Source of the DNA: Bradyrhizobium iriomotense
GTDB lineage: Bacteria > Pseudomonadota > Alphaproteobacteria > Rhizobiales > Xanthobacteraceae
Length of the DNA: 64,000 nucleotides
Direction of reading: 5' to 3'
Assembly (NCBI RefSeq): GCF_018130765.1
Contig: NZ_JAFCJZ010000019.1
Coordinates: 107,997 to 171,996, forward strand
Shown here: in pieces, positions 33,401 to 40,632 of the stretch
Position numbering within the stretch: position 1 is the first letter of the stretch
Layout of the letters: each line of letters begins with the position of its first letter
Made by a program: the position numbers and the translations under genes
The notes under the pieces: model-generated
Seen by the model: only the letters and a program-made list of their open reading frames with translations
The model's database searches: none
What the model was told of the DNA's origin: nothing

Positions 33401-34009
33401 ATGACCACGATTGCGGAACTGCCGCCGGGTTTCGCCGACAAGGTCTTGTCGGCGCAATCGACCTTTCGCTCGGTCATGGACGCGATGGCGCGGCCGGGCT
33501 CGGTCCAGCGCATCGTGCCGATGGCGGGGGCGCCCGGCATGATGATGCGCGGCACTGCGGCGATCGCGCTGACGCTGTTTGATCACGACACGCCGCTCTG
33601 GCTCGACGCGCGGATGGCGGAAAGCTTGGATGTGACGAAGTGGCTCAAGTTCCACACCGGCGCGCCGGTGGTGCAGGATTCCTCGATCGCAAGCTTCGCG
33701 CTGATTCGGGACGGCGCCTTGCTTCCGCCGCTGGACCACTTTGCGCTCGGCACGAGCGAGTATCCGGACCGCTCGACCACGGTGATCATTCAGGTCGACA
33801 GCCTCAACTCGGGGCGCAGCTTCGAACTGCGCGGCCCCGGCATCGATGGCGTCGCGACGCTGCAGGCGTCGATCAAGCCTTTCGACCTGTTCGAGCGGCT
33901 GCGTTTCAACGAGGCGCTGTTTCCGCGCGGCATCGACGTGGTGCTGGTCGCCGATGATGCCGTGGTTGCGATCCCGCGCACCACGCGCGTCGTGAGCAAG
34001 GGAAGCTAG
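33401..34009 (+). CDS. phnH: C-P lyase subunit PhnH
   Basis: 202 residues, start ATG preceded by GAGGGGTGA and 4 bases after the phnG stop. PhnH is a PLP-transferase-like fold without the cofactor lysine and scaffolds the C-P lyase core. Typical sequence: LSAQSTFRSVMDAMARPGSVQRI near the N-terminus, LFDHDTPLWLD, KFHTGAPVVQDSSIASFALI, and the basic/aromatic block LRGPGIDGVATLQ. It fits the family length of about 195-205. Confidence 0.92.
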   Translation: MTTIAELPPGFADKVLSAQSTFRSVMDAMARPGSVQRIVPMAGAPGMMMRGTAAIALTLFDHDTPLWLDARMAESLDVTKWLKFHTGAPVVQDSSIASFALIRDGALLPPLDHFALGTSEYPDRSTTVIIQVDSLNSGRSFELRGPGIDGVATLQASIKPFDLFERLRFNEALFPRGIDVVLVADDAVVAIPRTTRVVSKGS

Positions 34010-34013
34010 AAGC

Positions 34014-35117
34014 ATGTATGTCGCAGTCAAAGGCGGCGAACGCGCCATCGAGAACGCCCATCGCCTGCTCGCACATAAGCGGCGCGGCGATCAAGGCATT
34101 ACGGAAATCTCCCTCGACCAGATCTCGGAGCAGCTTGGGCTGGCCGTCGATCGCGTCATGAGCGAAGGCTCGCTCTATGACCGCGAGCTCGCGGCGCTCG
34201 CGATCAAGCAGGCGCGCGGCGACCTGATCGAGGCGATCTTCCTGGTCCGCGCCTTCCGCGCCACCCTGCCGCGTTTCGGCACCAGCGAGCCGGTCGACAC
34301 CGGCGCGATGCGGGTGCAGCGGCGGGTGTCCGCGACGTTCAAGGACATTCCCGGCGGCCAGATCCTCGGGCCGACCTTCGACTACACCCATCGCCTGCTC
34401 GATCCCTCGCTCGCTGAAGGCTTTGTGCCGGAGGCACCGGCGACGACCGAAGCTTCGACGGCGCCCACACCGCGCGTCACCGACATTCTGGGCCGCGACG
34501 GGCTGATCGAATCCTCGCCTGAGGCCGAAGAGGGCGCCAGCGTCGGCGATCTCACCCGCGAGCCGCTGAATTTTCCGGCCGACCGCGACCTGCGCCTGCA
34601 AAACCTCGCGCGCGGCGATGAAGGCTTTCTGCTCGCGATGGGCTACTCCACCCAGCGCGGCTATGGCCGCAACCATCCCTTCGTCGGCGAGATCCGTTTC
34701 GGCGAGGTCGAGGTCGAATTCGCAGCCGAGGACGTCGGCTTCGCCGTGCCGCTCGGCGCGATCGAGCTCACCGAGTGCCAGATGGTGAACCAGTTCAAGG
34801 GCTCTGCGACGGAAGCGCCGTGCTTCACCCGCGGCTATGGCCTCGCCTTCGGCCAGAGCGAGCGCAAGACCATGTCGATGGCGCTGGTCGATCGCGCGCT
34901 GCGCGCCCGCGAGCTCGGCGAGGAGGCGCTCGCCCCGGCGCAAGACGAGGAATTCGTGATGTCGCATTCGGACAACGTCCAGGCGACCGGCTTCGTCGAG
35001 CACCTGAAGCTGCCGCACTATGTCGACTTCCAGTCCGAGCTCGGCCTGCTGCGCAAGCTGCGCAAGGAGTTTGCCGAGGCCAACACGCCCGACGCCATGA
35101 AGGAGGCCGCGGAATGA
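34014..35117 (+). CDS. phnI: C-P lyase subunit PhnI
   Basis: 367 residues. PhnI is the nucleosidase-like catalytic subunit; together with PhnG, PhnH and PhnL it joins methylphosphonate to ribose C1 of ATP. Conserved N-terminus MYVAVKGGERAIENAHRLLAHKRRGD, EISLDQISEQLGLAVDRVMSEGSLYDRELAALAIKQARGDLIEAIFLVRAFRATLPRFG, and late SHSDNVQATGFVEHLKLPHYVDFQSEL. The stop overlaps the phnJ start (ATGA), so the two are coupled. Confidence 0.94.
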   Translation: MYVAVKGGERAIENAHRLLAHKRRGDQGITEISLDQISEQLGLAVDRVMSEGSLYDRELAALAIKQARGDLIEAIFLVRAFRATLPRFGTSEPVDTGAMRVQRRVSATFKDIPGGQILGPTFDYTHRLLDPSLAEGFVPEAPATTEASTAPTPRVTDILGRDGLIESSPEAEEGASVGDLTREPLNFPADRDLRLQNLARGDEGFLLAMGYSTQRGYGRNHPFVGEIRFGEVEVEFAAEDVGFAVPLGAIELTECQMVNQFKGSATEAPCFTRGYGLAFGQSERKTMSMALVDRALRARELGEEALAPAQDEEFVMSHSDNVQATGFVEHLKLPHYVDFQSELGLLRKLRKEFAEANTPDAMKEAAE

Positions 35118-36010
35118 ACGCGCCCGCCTACAACTTTGCCTATCTCGACGAACAGACCAAGCGGATGATCCGCCGCGCGATCCTGAAAGCGATCGCGATC
35201 CCCGGCTATCAGGTCCCGTTCGCCAGCCGTGAAATGCCGATGCCCTATGGCTGGGGCACCGGCGGCGTGCAGGTCACCGCCGCGATCCTCGGGCCCCAGG
35301 ACGTGCTGAAGGTGATCGACCAGGGTTCTGACGACACCACCAATGCGATCTCGATCCGCAAGTTCTTCGCCAAGACCGCCGGCGTTGCCACGACGACGGC
35401 GACGGACGAGGCAACGGTGATCCAGACCCGCCATCGCATCCCGGAGACATCGCTGCACGCGAACCAGGTGCTGGTCTACCAGGTGCCGATCCCGGAGCCC
35501 CTGCGTTTCCTCGAGCCGCGCGAGACCGAGACGCGGCGCATGCATGCGCTCGCCGAATACGGCCTGATGCATGTGAAGCTCTATGAGGACATCGCCCGCT
35601 TCGGCCACATCGCCACCGCCTACGCCTATCCGGTGAAGGTCAACGCGCGCTACGTGATGGACCCGTCGCCGACGCCGAAATTCGACAATCCCAAGATGGA
35701 CAATTGCCCGGCGCTGCAATTGTTCGGCGCCGGCCGTGAGAAGCGCATCTACGCGATCCCGCCTTACACCCAGGTGGTCTCGCTCGATTTCGAGGATCAT
35801 CCGTTCGAGCCCTACCGCTTCAACGCGCCTTGCGCGCTCTGTGCGGCGGAGAATTCCTACCTCGACGAGATCGTGACCGACGACAAGGGCGGCCGCATGT
35901 TCGTCTGCTCGGACACCGATTATTGCGAAGGCCGTCAGGCCGCCGGCCATCACGGCAGCCTCAGTGCCGCGCCGTACAAGGAGAAGGCGCAGGAGGCCTC
36001 GAATGGCTGA
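35114..36010 (+). CDS. phnJ: C-P lyase radical-SAM subunit PhnJ
   Basis: 298 residues. PhnJ cleaves the carbon-phosphorus bond with an iron-sulfur cluster and S-adenosylmethionine, giving alkane and ribosyl 1,2-cyclic phosphate. The unusual cluster motif Cys-x2-Cys-x21-Cys-x5-Cys is complete in the last quarter: PCALCAAENSY ... MFVCSDTDYCEGR. Conserved GYQVPFASREMPMPYGWGTGG near residue 40 is intact. The start overlaps phnI by 4 bases and the end overlaps phnK by 8 bases, consistent with coordinated assembly of the complex. Confidence 0.96.
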   Translation: MNAPAYNFAYLDEQTKRMIRRAILKAIAIPGYQVPFASREMPMPYGWGTGGVQVTAAILGPQDVLKVIDQGSDDTTNAISIRKFFAKTAGVATTTATDEATVIQTRHRIPETSLHANQVLVYQVPIPEPLRFLEPRETETRRMHALAEYGLMHVKLYEDIARFGHIATAYAYPVKVNARYVMDPSPTPKFDNPKMDNCPALQLFGAGREKRIYAIPPYTQVVSLDFEDHPFEPYRFNAPCALCAAENSYLDEIVTDDKGGRMFVCSDTDYCEGRQAAGHHGSLSAAPYKEKAQEASNG

Positions 36011-36800
36011 TCAGAATCTGGTCGAGAACGACGAGCCGCTGCTGGTCGCAAAATCTCTCAGCAAGTCGTTCGGGCGCATCGCCGCCTGCCGCGACGCGTC
36101 GTTCTCGCTCTATCCGGGCGAAGTGCTGGCGATCGTCGGCGAATCCGGCTCGGGCAAGTCGACGCTGCTGCAGATGCTGTCGGGCCAGCTCGCAGCCAGC
36201 TCAGGCCACGTCTCCTACCGGATGCGCGACGGCATCACCCGCGATCTCGCGACACTGGGCGAAGCCGAGCGTCGCTTCCTGTTCCGCACCGATTGGGGTT
36301 TTGTGCACCAGGATCCCGCGCAGGGGCTGCGCATGGCGGTGTCGGCCGGCGCCAATGTCGGCGAGCGGCTGATGGCGGTGGGCTGGAATCACTACGGCCG
36401 CATCCGCGACACCGCGTCCGACTGGCTCACCCGCGTCGAGATCGACACAGCGCGCATCGACGATACGCCGCGCACCTATTCCGGCGGCATGCGCCAGCGT
36501 CTTCAGATCGCCCGCAACCTCGTCACCGAGCCGCGGCTGGTGTTCATGGACGAGCCGACCGGTGGCCTCGACGTCTCCGTGCAGGCGCGCCTGCTCGACC
36601 TCTTGCGCAGCCTCGTCGCCGAGCTGCACCTCGCCGTCGTCATCGTCACCCACGATCTCGCGGTCGCACGCCTGCTGTCGCACCGCGTGATGGTGATGAA
36701 GGGCGGCCGCGTCATCGAGACCGGTCTCACCGACCAGGTGCTCGATGATCCCCGCGAGCCCTATACGCAACTCCTCGTCTCCTCGATTCTGCCACCATGA
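36003..36800 (+). CDS. phnK: C-P lyase ABC-type ATPase PhnK
   Basis: 265 residues, ABC ATPase without a transporter partner. Walker A GESGSGKST near residue 45, signature YSGGMRQRLQIARNL, Walker B LVFMDEPTGGLD, H-loop VIVTHDLAVARLLS. The block TDWGFVHQDPAQGLRMAVSAGANVGERLMAVGWNHYG is typical of PhnK. PhnK docks on PhnJ and is required for lyase activity. Starts inside phnJ and ends at the ATGA overlap with phnL. Confidence 0.94.
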   Translation: MADQNLVENDEPLLVAKSLSKSFGRIAACRDASFSLYPGEVLAIVGESGSGKSTLLQMLSGQLAASSGHVSYRMRDGITRDLATLGEAERRFLFRTDWGFVHQDPAQGLRMAVSAGANVGERLMAVGWNHYGRIRDTASDWLTRVEIDTARIDDTPRTYSGGMRQRLQIARNLVTEPRLVFMDEPTGGLDVSVQARLLDLLRSLVAELHLAVVIVTHDLAVARLLSHRVMVMKGGRVIETGLTDQVLDDPREPYTQLLVSSILPP

Positions 36801-37507
36801 GTTTTCCAATGACCGCCATGATCGATATCGCCGATGCGCAAAAGACGTTCACGATGCACCTGCAGGGCGGCATCGAATTGCCGGTCGTCAGCGGCGTGAC
36901 CTTCCACGTCAATCCCGGCGAATGCGTCGTGCTGTCGGGGCCGTCGGGCGCAGGCAAATCGTCGATCCTGAAGATGATTTTTGGCAATTACCGCTGCGAC
37001 AGCGGCCGCATCGGCATCCGCCATCGTGGTACGCTGATCGATCTCGCCACCGCCGAGCCGCGGCAGGTTCTCAATATCCGCCGCGCCACCATCGGCTATG
37101 TCAGCCAGTTCCTGCGGGCCGTGCCGCGGGTTGCGACCATCGACGTCGTCGCCGAGCCGCTGATCGTGAACGGCATGAGCCGCGCCGATGCGCAGGCCCG
37201 CGCCGGCGAGCTGCTGCATCGTCTCAACATCCCCGAAAGACTCTGGCAGCTCCCGCCTGCGACCTTTTCCGGTGGCGAACAGCAGCGCGTCAACATCGCG
37301 CGCGGCTTCATCTCGGATCTGCCGATCCTGCTGCTTGATGAGCCGACCGCCTCGCTCGATGCCGCCAACCGGGCCGTCGTGGTCGAGCTGGTCGCGGAGA
37401 AAAAGCGCCAGGGCGTTGCCATGGTCGCCATTGTCCATGACGACGAAATCCGTCATCTGATTGCCGACCGTATCGTTGACGTCACCAGCTTTGCCGCCGC
37501 GGCCTGA
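36797..37507 (+). CDS. phnL: C-P lyase ABC-type ATPase PhnL
   Basis: 236 residues with Walker A GPSGAGKSS, signature FSGGEQQRVNIARGF, Walker B PILLLDEPTASLDAANR and H-loop AIVHDDEIR. A PhnL-typical stretch is VVSGVTFHVNPGECVVLSGPSG and YVSQFLRAVPRVATIDVVAEPLI. PhnL supports the PhnI-catalysed nucleophilic attack on ATP. The start overlaps the phnK stop; a second in-frame ATG lies 9 codons in. Confidence 0.93.
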   Translation: MSFPMTAMIDIADAQKTFTMHLQGGIELPVVSGVTFHVNPGECVVLSGPSGAGKSSILKMIFGNYRCDSGRIGIRHRGTLIDLATAEPRQVLNIRRATIGYVSQFLRAVPRVATIDVVAEPLIVNGMSRADAQARAGELLHRLNIPERLWQLPPATFSGGEQQRVNIARGFISDLPILLLDEPTASLDAANRAVVVELVAEKKRQGVAMVAIVHDDEIRHLIADRIVDVTSFAAAA

Positions 37508-37512
37508 AGGAC

Positions 37513-38670
37513 ATGGAAATGAAGCCGAAGGACACAGTGATCGCCAACGCCAGGATCGTGCTGGCTGACCGGGTGATCGAGCAGGGCTGGCTCGCCCTTG
37601 CCGACGGACGCATTGCCGAGATCGGCGATGGGACTGCGCCTGCGGGCGCCGAGGATGCCGGCGGCGATTTGATTATGCCCGGCCTGATCGAGCTCCACAC
37701 CGATCATCTCGAAGCGCACTACGTTCCCCGGCCAAAGGTGTTCTGGAATCCGGTCGCGGCCGTCATCTCCTATGACGGCCAGCTCGCCACATCAGGCATC
37801 ACCACCGTGTTCGACTCGCTCCGGGTCTGGCGCGAGGACGGCGCCGAGGAGGTCGATGGCCGCGCCGGCGTGCTCGCCGCCGCGATCACCACCGCGCGCG
37901 AGGCCAGCCTGCTGCGTGCCGACCACTTCCTGCATCTGCGCTGCGAAATCCCGATGCCGAGCGTGGTCGAGGAGGCCAGGGAGCTGATCGACCGTCCCGA
38001 CGTCAAGCTGATGTCGTTGATGGACCACACGCCGGGCCAGCGCCAGTTCCGCGACGAAGGCAAGCTCCGCGATTACTACCGTGGCAAGAACGGCGGCAAG
38101 ACCGATGCCGAGCTCGACGAGCTGTTCGCAAAGCGCTTCGAGTATCAGCAGAAATATGCCGCGGCCAACATGCGCGAGATCGTGGCGCTGGCGCATCAGT
38201 ACAAGATTCCGCTCGCCAGCCACGACGACACCACCGAGGAGAACGTCGCGGATGCCGTGCGCGATCGGGTGTCGGTGGCGGAATTCCCGACCACGCTGGA
38301 GGCAGCGCGCGGCCTGCACCAGGCCGGCATTGACATCCTCATGGGCGCGCCGAACGTCGTGCGCGGCGGCTCGCATTCCGGCAACATCGCCGCGGTCGAT
38401 CTCGCCCGCGAAGGCCTGCTCGACATCCTGTCGTCGGACTACATTCCGTCGAGCCTCCTGATGGCCGCGCTGCAACTGCCGGAGCATGTGCCGGCGATCA
38501 GCCTTCCGGCGGCGGTTCGCACCGTGACCAAGGCGCCCGCAGAGGCCGTCGGCCTCATCGATCGCGGCGAGGTCGCGACCGGCAAGCGCGCCGACCTGAT
38601 CCGCGTGCATGTTGCCGGCAGCGTTCCGGTGGTCCGCAGCGTCTGGCGCGAGGGAAGCCGGGTCGCATGA
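37513..38670 (+). CDS. phnM: PhnM, ribosyl-alkylphosphonate triphosphate diphosphatase, paralogue 2
   Basis: 385 residues, amidohydrolase fold; the canonical operon copy. Metal ligands are visible in MPGLIELHTDHLEAHYVPRP (HxD), HLRCEIP near residue 140, LASHDDTTEENV near residue 240 and the late SSDYIPSSLL. It converts the 5-triphosphate product of PhnGHIL into the 5-phosphate plus pyrophosphate before PhnJ acts. The start is 5 bases after phnL. Compared with the paralogue at 26235-27428, it keeps the classical ELHTDHLE motif. Confidence 0.93.
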   Translation: MEMKPKDTVIANARIVLADRVIEQGWLALADGRIAEIGDGTAPAGAEDAGGDLIMPGLIELHTDHLEAHYVPRPKVFWNPVAAVISYDGQLATSGITTVFDSLRVWREDGAEEVDGRAGVLAAAITTAREASLLRADHFLHLRCEIPMPSVVEEARELIDRPDVKLMSLMDHTPGQRQFRDEGKLRDYYRGKNGGKTDAELDELFAKRFEYQQKYAAANMREIVALAHQYKIPLASHDDTTEENVADAVRDRVSVAEFPTTLEAARGLHQAGIDILMGAPNVVRGGSHSGNIAAVDLAREGLLDILSSDYIPSSLLMAALQLPEHVPAISLPAAVRTVTKAPAEAVGLIDRGEVATGKRADLIRVHVAGSVPVVRSVWREGSRVA

Positions 38671-39263
38671 GCGAGATGGCGACCACGGCGCAGGGCGAGG
38701 CGGGGGCGATTGGCCCCGGCCGGCTCGTGCTCGTGGTCGGCCCCAGCGGCGCCGGCAAGGATACTCTGCTGCGGCTGGCGCAGGCGGCCTGCAGCGACGA
38801 TCTCGATATCGTCTTCCCGCGCCGTGTCGTGACGCGTGCGTCATCGGCCGATGAAGACAATATCGCGGTGAGCCCCGACGAATTCCGCCGGGCGCGCGAG
38901 CATGGCGATTTCGCCGTACACTGGGAGGCGCATGGGCATTCCTATGCGCTGCCGCTCGAGATCAACGACGACATCCGCGCTGGCCGCGCCGTCGTCGCCA
39001 ATGTCTCGCGCACCGTGATCGCCGCGCTGCGCCAAGCCTACACCAACGTCGTGGTGGTCGCGATCACCGCGCCGCCGGATGTGCTGGCACAGCGGCTCGC
39101 GGCTCGCGCCCGGCACAGCGATGGTAACATCGCCGAGCGGCTGTCGCGCAGCGTCGATAGCGCGTCGGCCAACGCCGACGTCACCATCCTCAACGCCGGC
39201 AGCGCCGAGTATCACAGCCGCCAGCTCGTTCGCGTGATCAGGAATGAAGGCTGGCACGAATAG
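38667..39263 (+). CDS. phnN: Ribose 1,5-bisphosphate phosphokinase PhnN
   Basis: 198 residues with the guanylate-kinase-like P-loop GPSGAGKDTLL near residue 27. The lid/base region is RRVVTRASSADEDNIAVSPDEFRRAREHGDFAVHWEAHGHSYALPLEI. It phosphorylates ribose 1,5-bisphosphate to PRPP, the last step linking C-P lyase products to central metabolism. The start overlaps the phnM stop by 4 bases. Confidence 0.93.
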   Translation: MSEMATTAQGEAGAIGPGRLVLVVGPSGAGKDTLLRLAQAACSDDLDIVFPRRVVTRASSADEDNIAVSPDEFRRAREHGDFAVHWEAHGHSYALPLEINDDIRAGRAVVANVSRTVIAALRQAYTNVVVVAITAPPDVLAQRLAARARHSDGNIAERLSRSVDSASANADVTILNAGSAEYHSRQLVRVIRNEGWHE

Positions 39264-39287
39264 CTGGCGCAACATGGAGAGAGTGGA

Positions 39288-39899
39288 ATGACGGTGATCG
39301 AAACGGTCGAGCAGCTTGAAGCCATCTACGGCGCCGTTGGGGACGCCTCGACCGTGAAAGTCGCCGACCATGTCACGCCGCTCTACCGCATCTTCATCGA
39401 GAAGGCGCCGTTCGCCGCGCTCGCCACCATCGGGCCCGAGGGCATCGACTGCTCGCCGCGCGGCGATCTGCCCGGCTTCGTCCGCATCCATGATCCCAAG
39501 ACGCTGATGCTGCCGGACCGGCGCGGCAACAACCGGGTCGATTCGCTGCGCAACATCGTGCGTGACCCCCGGGTGTCGCTGATGTTCCTGATCCCCGGCT
39601 CCGGTAACGCCGTCCGCGCCAATGGGCGCGCGCATCTGTCCATCGATCCAGAGCTGCTGGCTTCGTTCAAGGTCGAGGGCAAGGCGCCGCGCAGCGTGAT
39701 GGTGATGAAGGTGGAAGAAATCTACTTCCAATGCGCCCGCGCCATCGTCCGCTCCGATCTCTGGAATCCCGACAAGCGCGTCGATCCGAAGACGCTGCCG
39801 ACGCCGGGGCAGATCCTCGCCGAGATGAGCCAGAACAAGGTCGGCGGCGCGGAGTACGACCGCATCTGGCCGGAACGGGCTGCGGCCACGATGTGGTGA
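39288..39899 (+). CDS. PPOX-class FMN-dependent flavoprotein (MSMEG_1061/DR2398-like)
   Basis: 203 residues, split beta-barrel of the pyridoxamine-phosphate-oxidase family: KAPFAALATIGPEGIDCSPRGDLPGFVRIHDPKTLMLPDRRGNNRVDSLRNIVRDPRVSLMFLIPG covers the FMN-binding core. The family's substrate is unknown. It is 24 bases after phnN with GGAGAG before the ATG, so it may be the last gene of the phn operon, although no role in phosphonate use is known to me. Confidence 0.82.
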   Translation: MTVIETVEQLEAIYGAVGDASTVKVADHVTPLYRIFIEKAPFAALATIGPEGIDCSPRGDLPGFVRIHDPKTLMLPDRRGNNRVDSLRNIVRDPRVSLMFLIPGSGNAVRANGRAHLSIDPELLASFKVEGKAPRSVMVMKVEEIYFQCARAIVRSDLWNPDKRVDPKTLPTPGQILAEMSQNKVGGAEYDRIWPERAAATMW

Positions 39900-39954
39900 T
39901 CTTTCTTACCCTCTCCCCGTGTGAGAGAGGGTATCTCTCCCCGAGTCCAGAATC

Positions 39955-40048
39955 GTAGGGTGGGCAAAGGCGCACTTGCGCCGTGCCCACCACCTATCCA
40001 ACACCACGATAGAAATGGTGGGCACGCTTCCGCTTTGCCCACCCTACG
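39955..40048. repeat. Palindromic intergenic repeat (GTAGGGTGGGCAAAGG type)
   Basis: Left arm GTAGGGTGGGCAAAGGCGC and right arm GCTTTGCCCACCCTAC are complementary, with inner CGTGCCCACCACC against GGTGGGCACG. It is typical of the short palindromic repeats of this genome. A shorter hairpin (CCCTCTCCCCGTGTGAGAGAGGG) lies just before it at about 39909-39932. The gap from 39900 to 40223 holds these repeats and, at its right end, the promoter region of the sulfur genes. Confidence 0.75.
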
Positions 40049-40223
40049 GCTCCGCCGTTCGCGTGTTGAACTCATCGCGAGATGAATCCGTCTGCCGGTG
40101 CTTGCGGCGGGAGAAGCGCGCCAGCGCGCGCGCCGCAAATATGGATAGCCATTTCATTGACCGATCGCGCCGTTCGCTCGATATTCGGAGCGTAGAGACT
40201 GCTCCCCGAGCCGAAGCCGCACC

Positions 40224-40319
40224 ATGAGAACCGATCGCCAGCGCAATCAGAACGACATGCAAGCATGCATGACGCGGCGCTGTTTCTCGGCGGCCACGGG
40301 CGCCTGTTGTTGTTGCTGA
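40224..40319 (+). CDS. Candidate polycysteine leader peptide upstream of sulfonate genes
   Basis: A 31-codon frame beginning MRTDRQRNQNDMQ; in-frame ATGs at 40257 and 40269 would give 20 or 16 residues. It contains six Cys and ends ATGACCCC just before its TGA (codons TGT TGT TGT TGC at 40305-40316). TGT is otherwise uncommon in this GC-rich DNA. It precedes a small gene and an SsuA-type receptor. Four consecutive Cys codons at the end of a short leader suggest ribosome stalling when cysteinyl-tRNA is scarce, so this is a candidate attenuator. No strong ribosome-binding site is visible before any of the starts. Confidence 0.55.
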   Translation: MRTDRQRNQNDMQACMTRRCFSAATGACCCC

Positions 40320-40362
40320 CCGCCTCTTAGCAACACCTCACAGCACAATCTCAAGACAGGAA

Positions 40363-40378
40363 CGCCGACACTTCGGCG
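40363..40378 (+). promoter_or_regulatory. Small hairpin between leader frame and the downstream small gene
   Basis: CGCCGA (40363-40368) and TCGGCG (40373-40378) form a 6-bp stem with a 4-base loop, 43 bases after the leader stop and 12 bases before the start of the next gene. It could be the translation-blocking arm of an attenuator, but a competing anti-structure with the leader is not obvious by eye. Confidence 0.35.
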
Positions 40379-40389
40379 AACGAGCAGTC

Positions 40390-40611
40390 ATGTCCCAGAC
40401 CCAGTCCAACGCCTACATCATCGAGATCCACGACCGCGCCGCCGGCATCATCACGAGAGATGAGCGCGGCTTCCGCTTCTTCTCCTCCGAGCGCCTGTTC
40501 GACAGCCTCGAAGGCCGCCAGTTCCGTTCGGCCCGCGAGGCCGAGCGCGCCGCCCGCGCCGTGTTCTCCGAGCGGAGCCGTCGCGCAAGCTCGCAACTCT
40601 TCGCCAACTGA
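40390..40611 (+). CDS. Small hypothetical protein preceding the sulfonate receptor
   Basis: 73 residues: an N-terminal beta-rich part (YIIEIHDRAAGIITRDERGFRFFSSERLFDSLEG) followed by an Arg/Ala-rich helix (FRSAREAERAARAVFSERSRR). It has no signal peptide or membrane segment. I do not recognise a named family. It lies between the polycysteine leader and the SsuA-like gene, 21 bases before the latter, so it is probably part of a sulfur-starvation operon. Confidence 0.7.
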   Translation: MSQTQSNAYIIEIHDRAAGIITRDERGFRFFSSERLFDSLEGRQFRSAREAERAARAVFSERSRRASSQLFAN

Positions 40612-40632
40612 TCCCACCGAAAGGACCGCGTT

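Noticed and set aside
40044..40262. 72-codon frame on the minus strand (with inner start MKWLSIFAARALARF)
   Set aside because: No ribosome-binding site, and it overlaps both the palindromic repeat and the polycysteine leader region.
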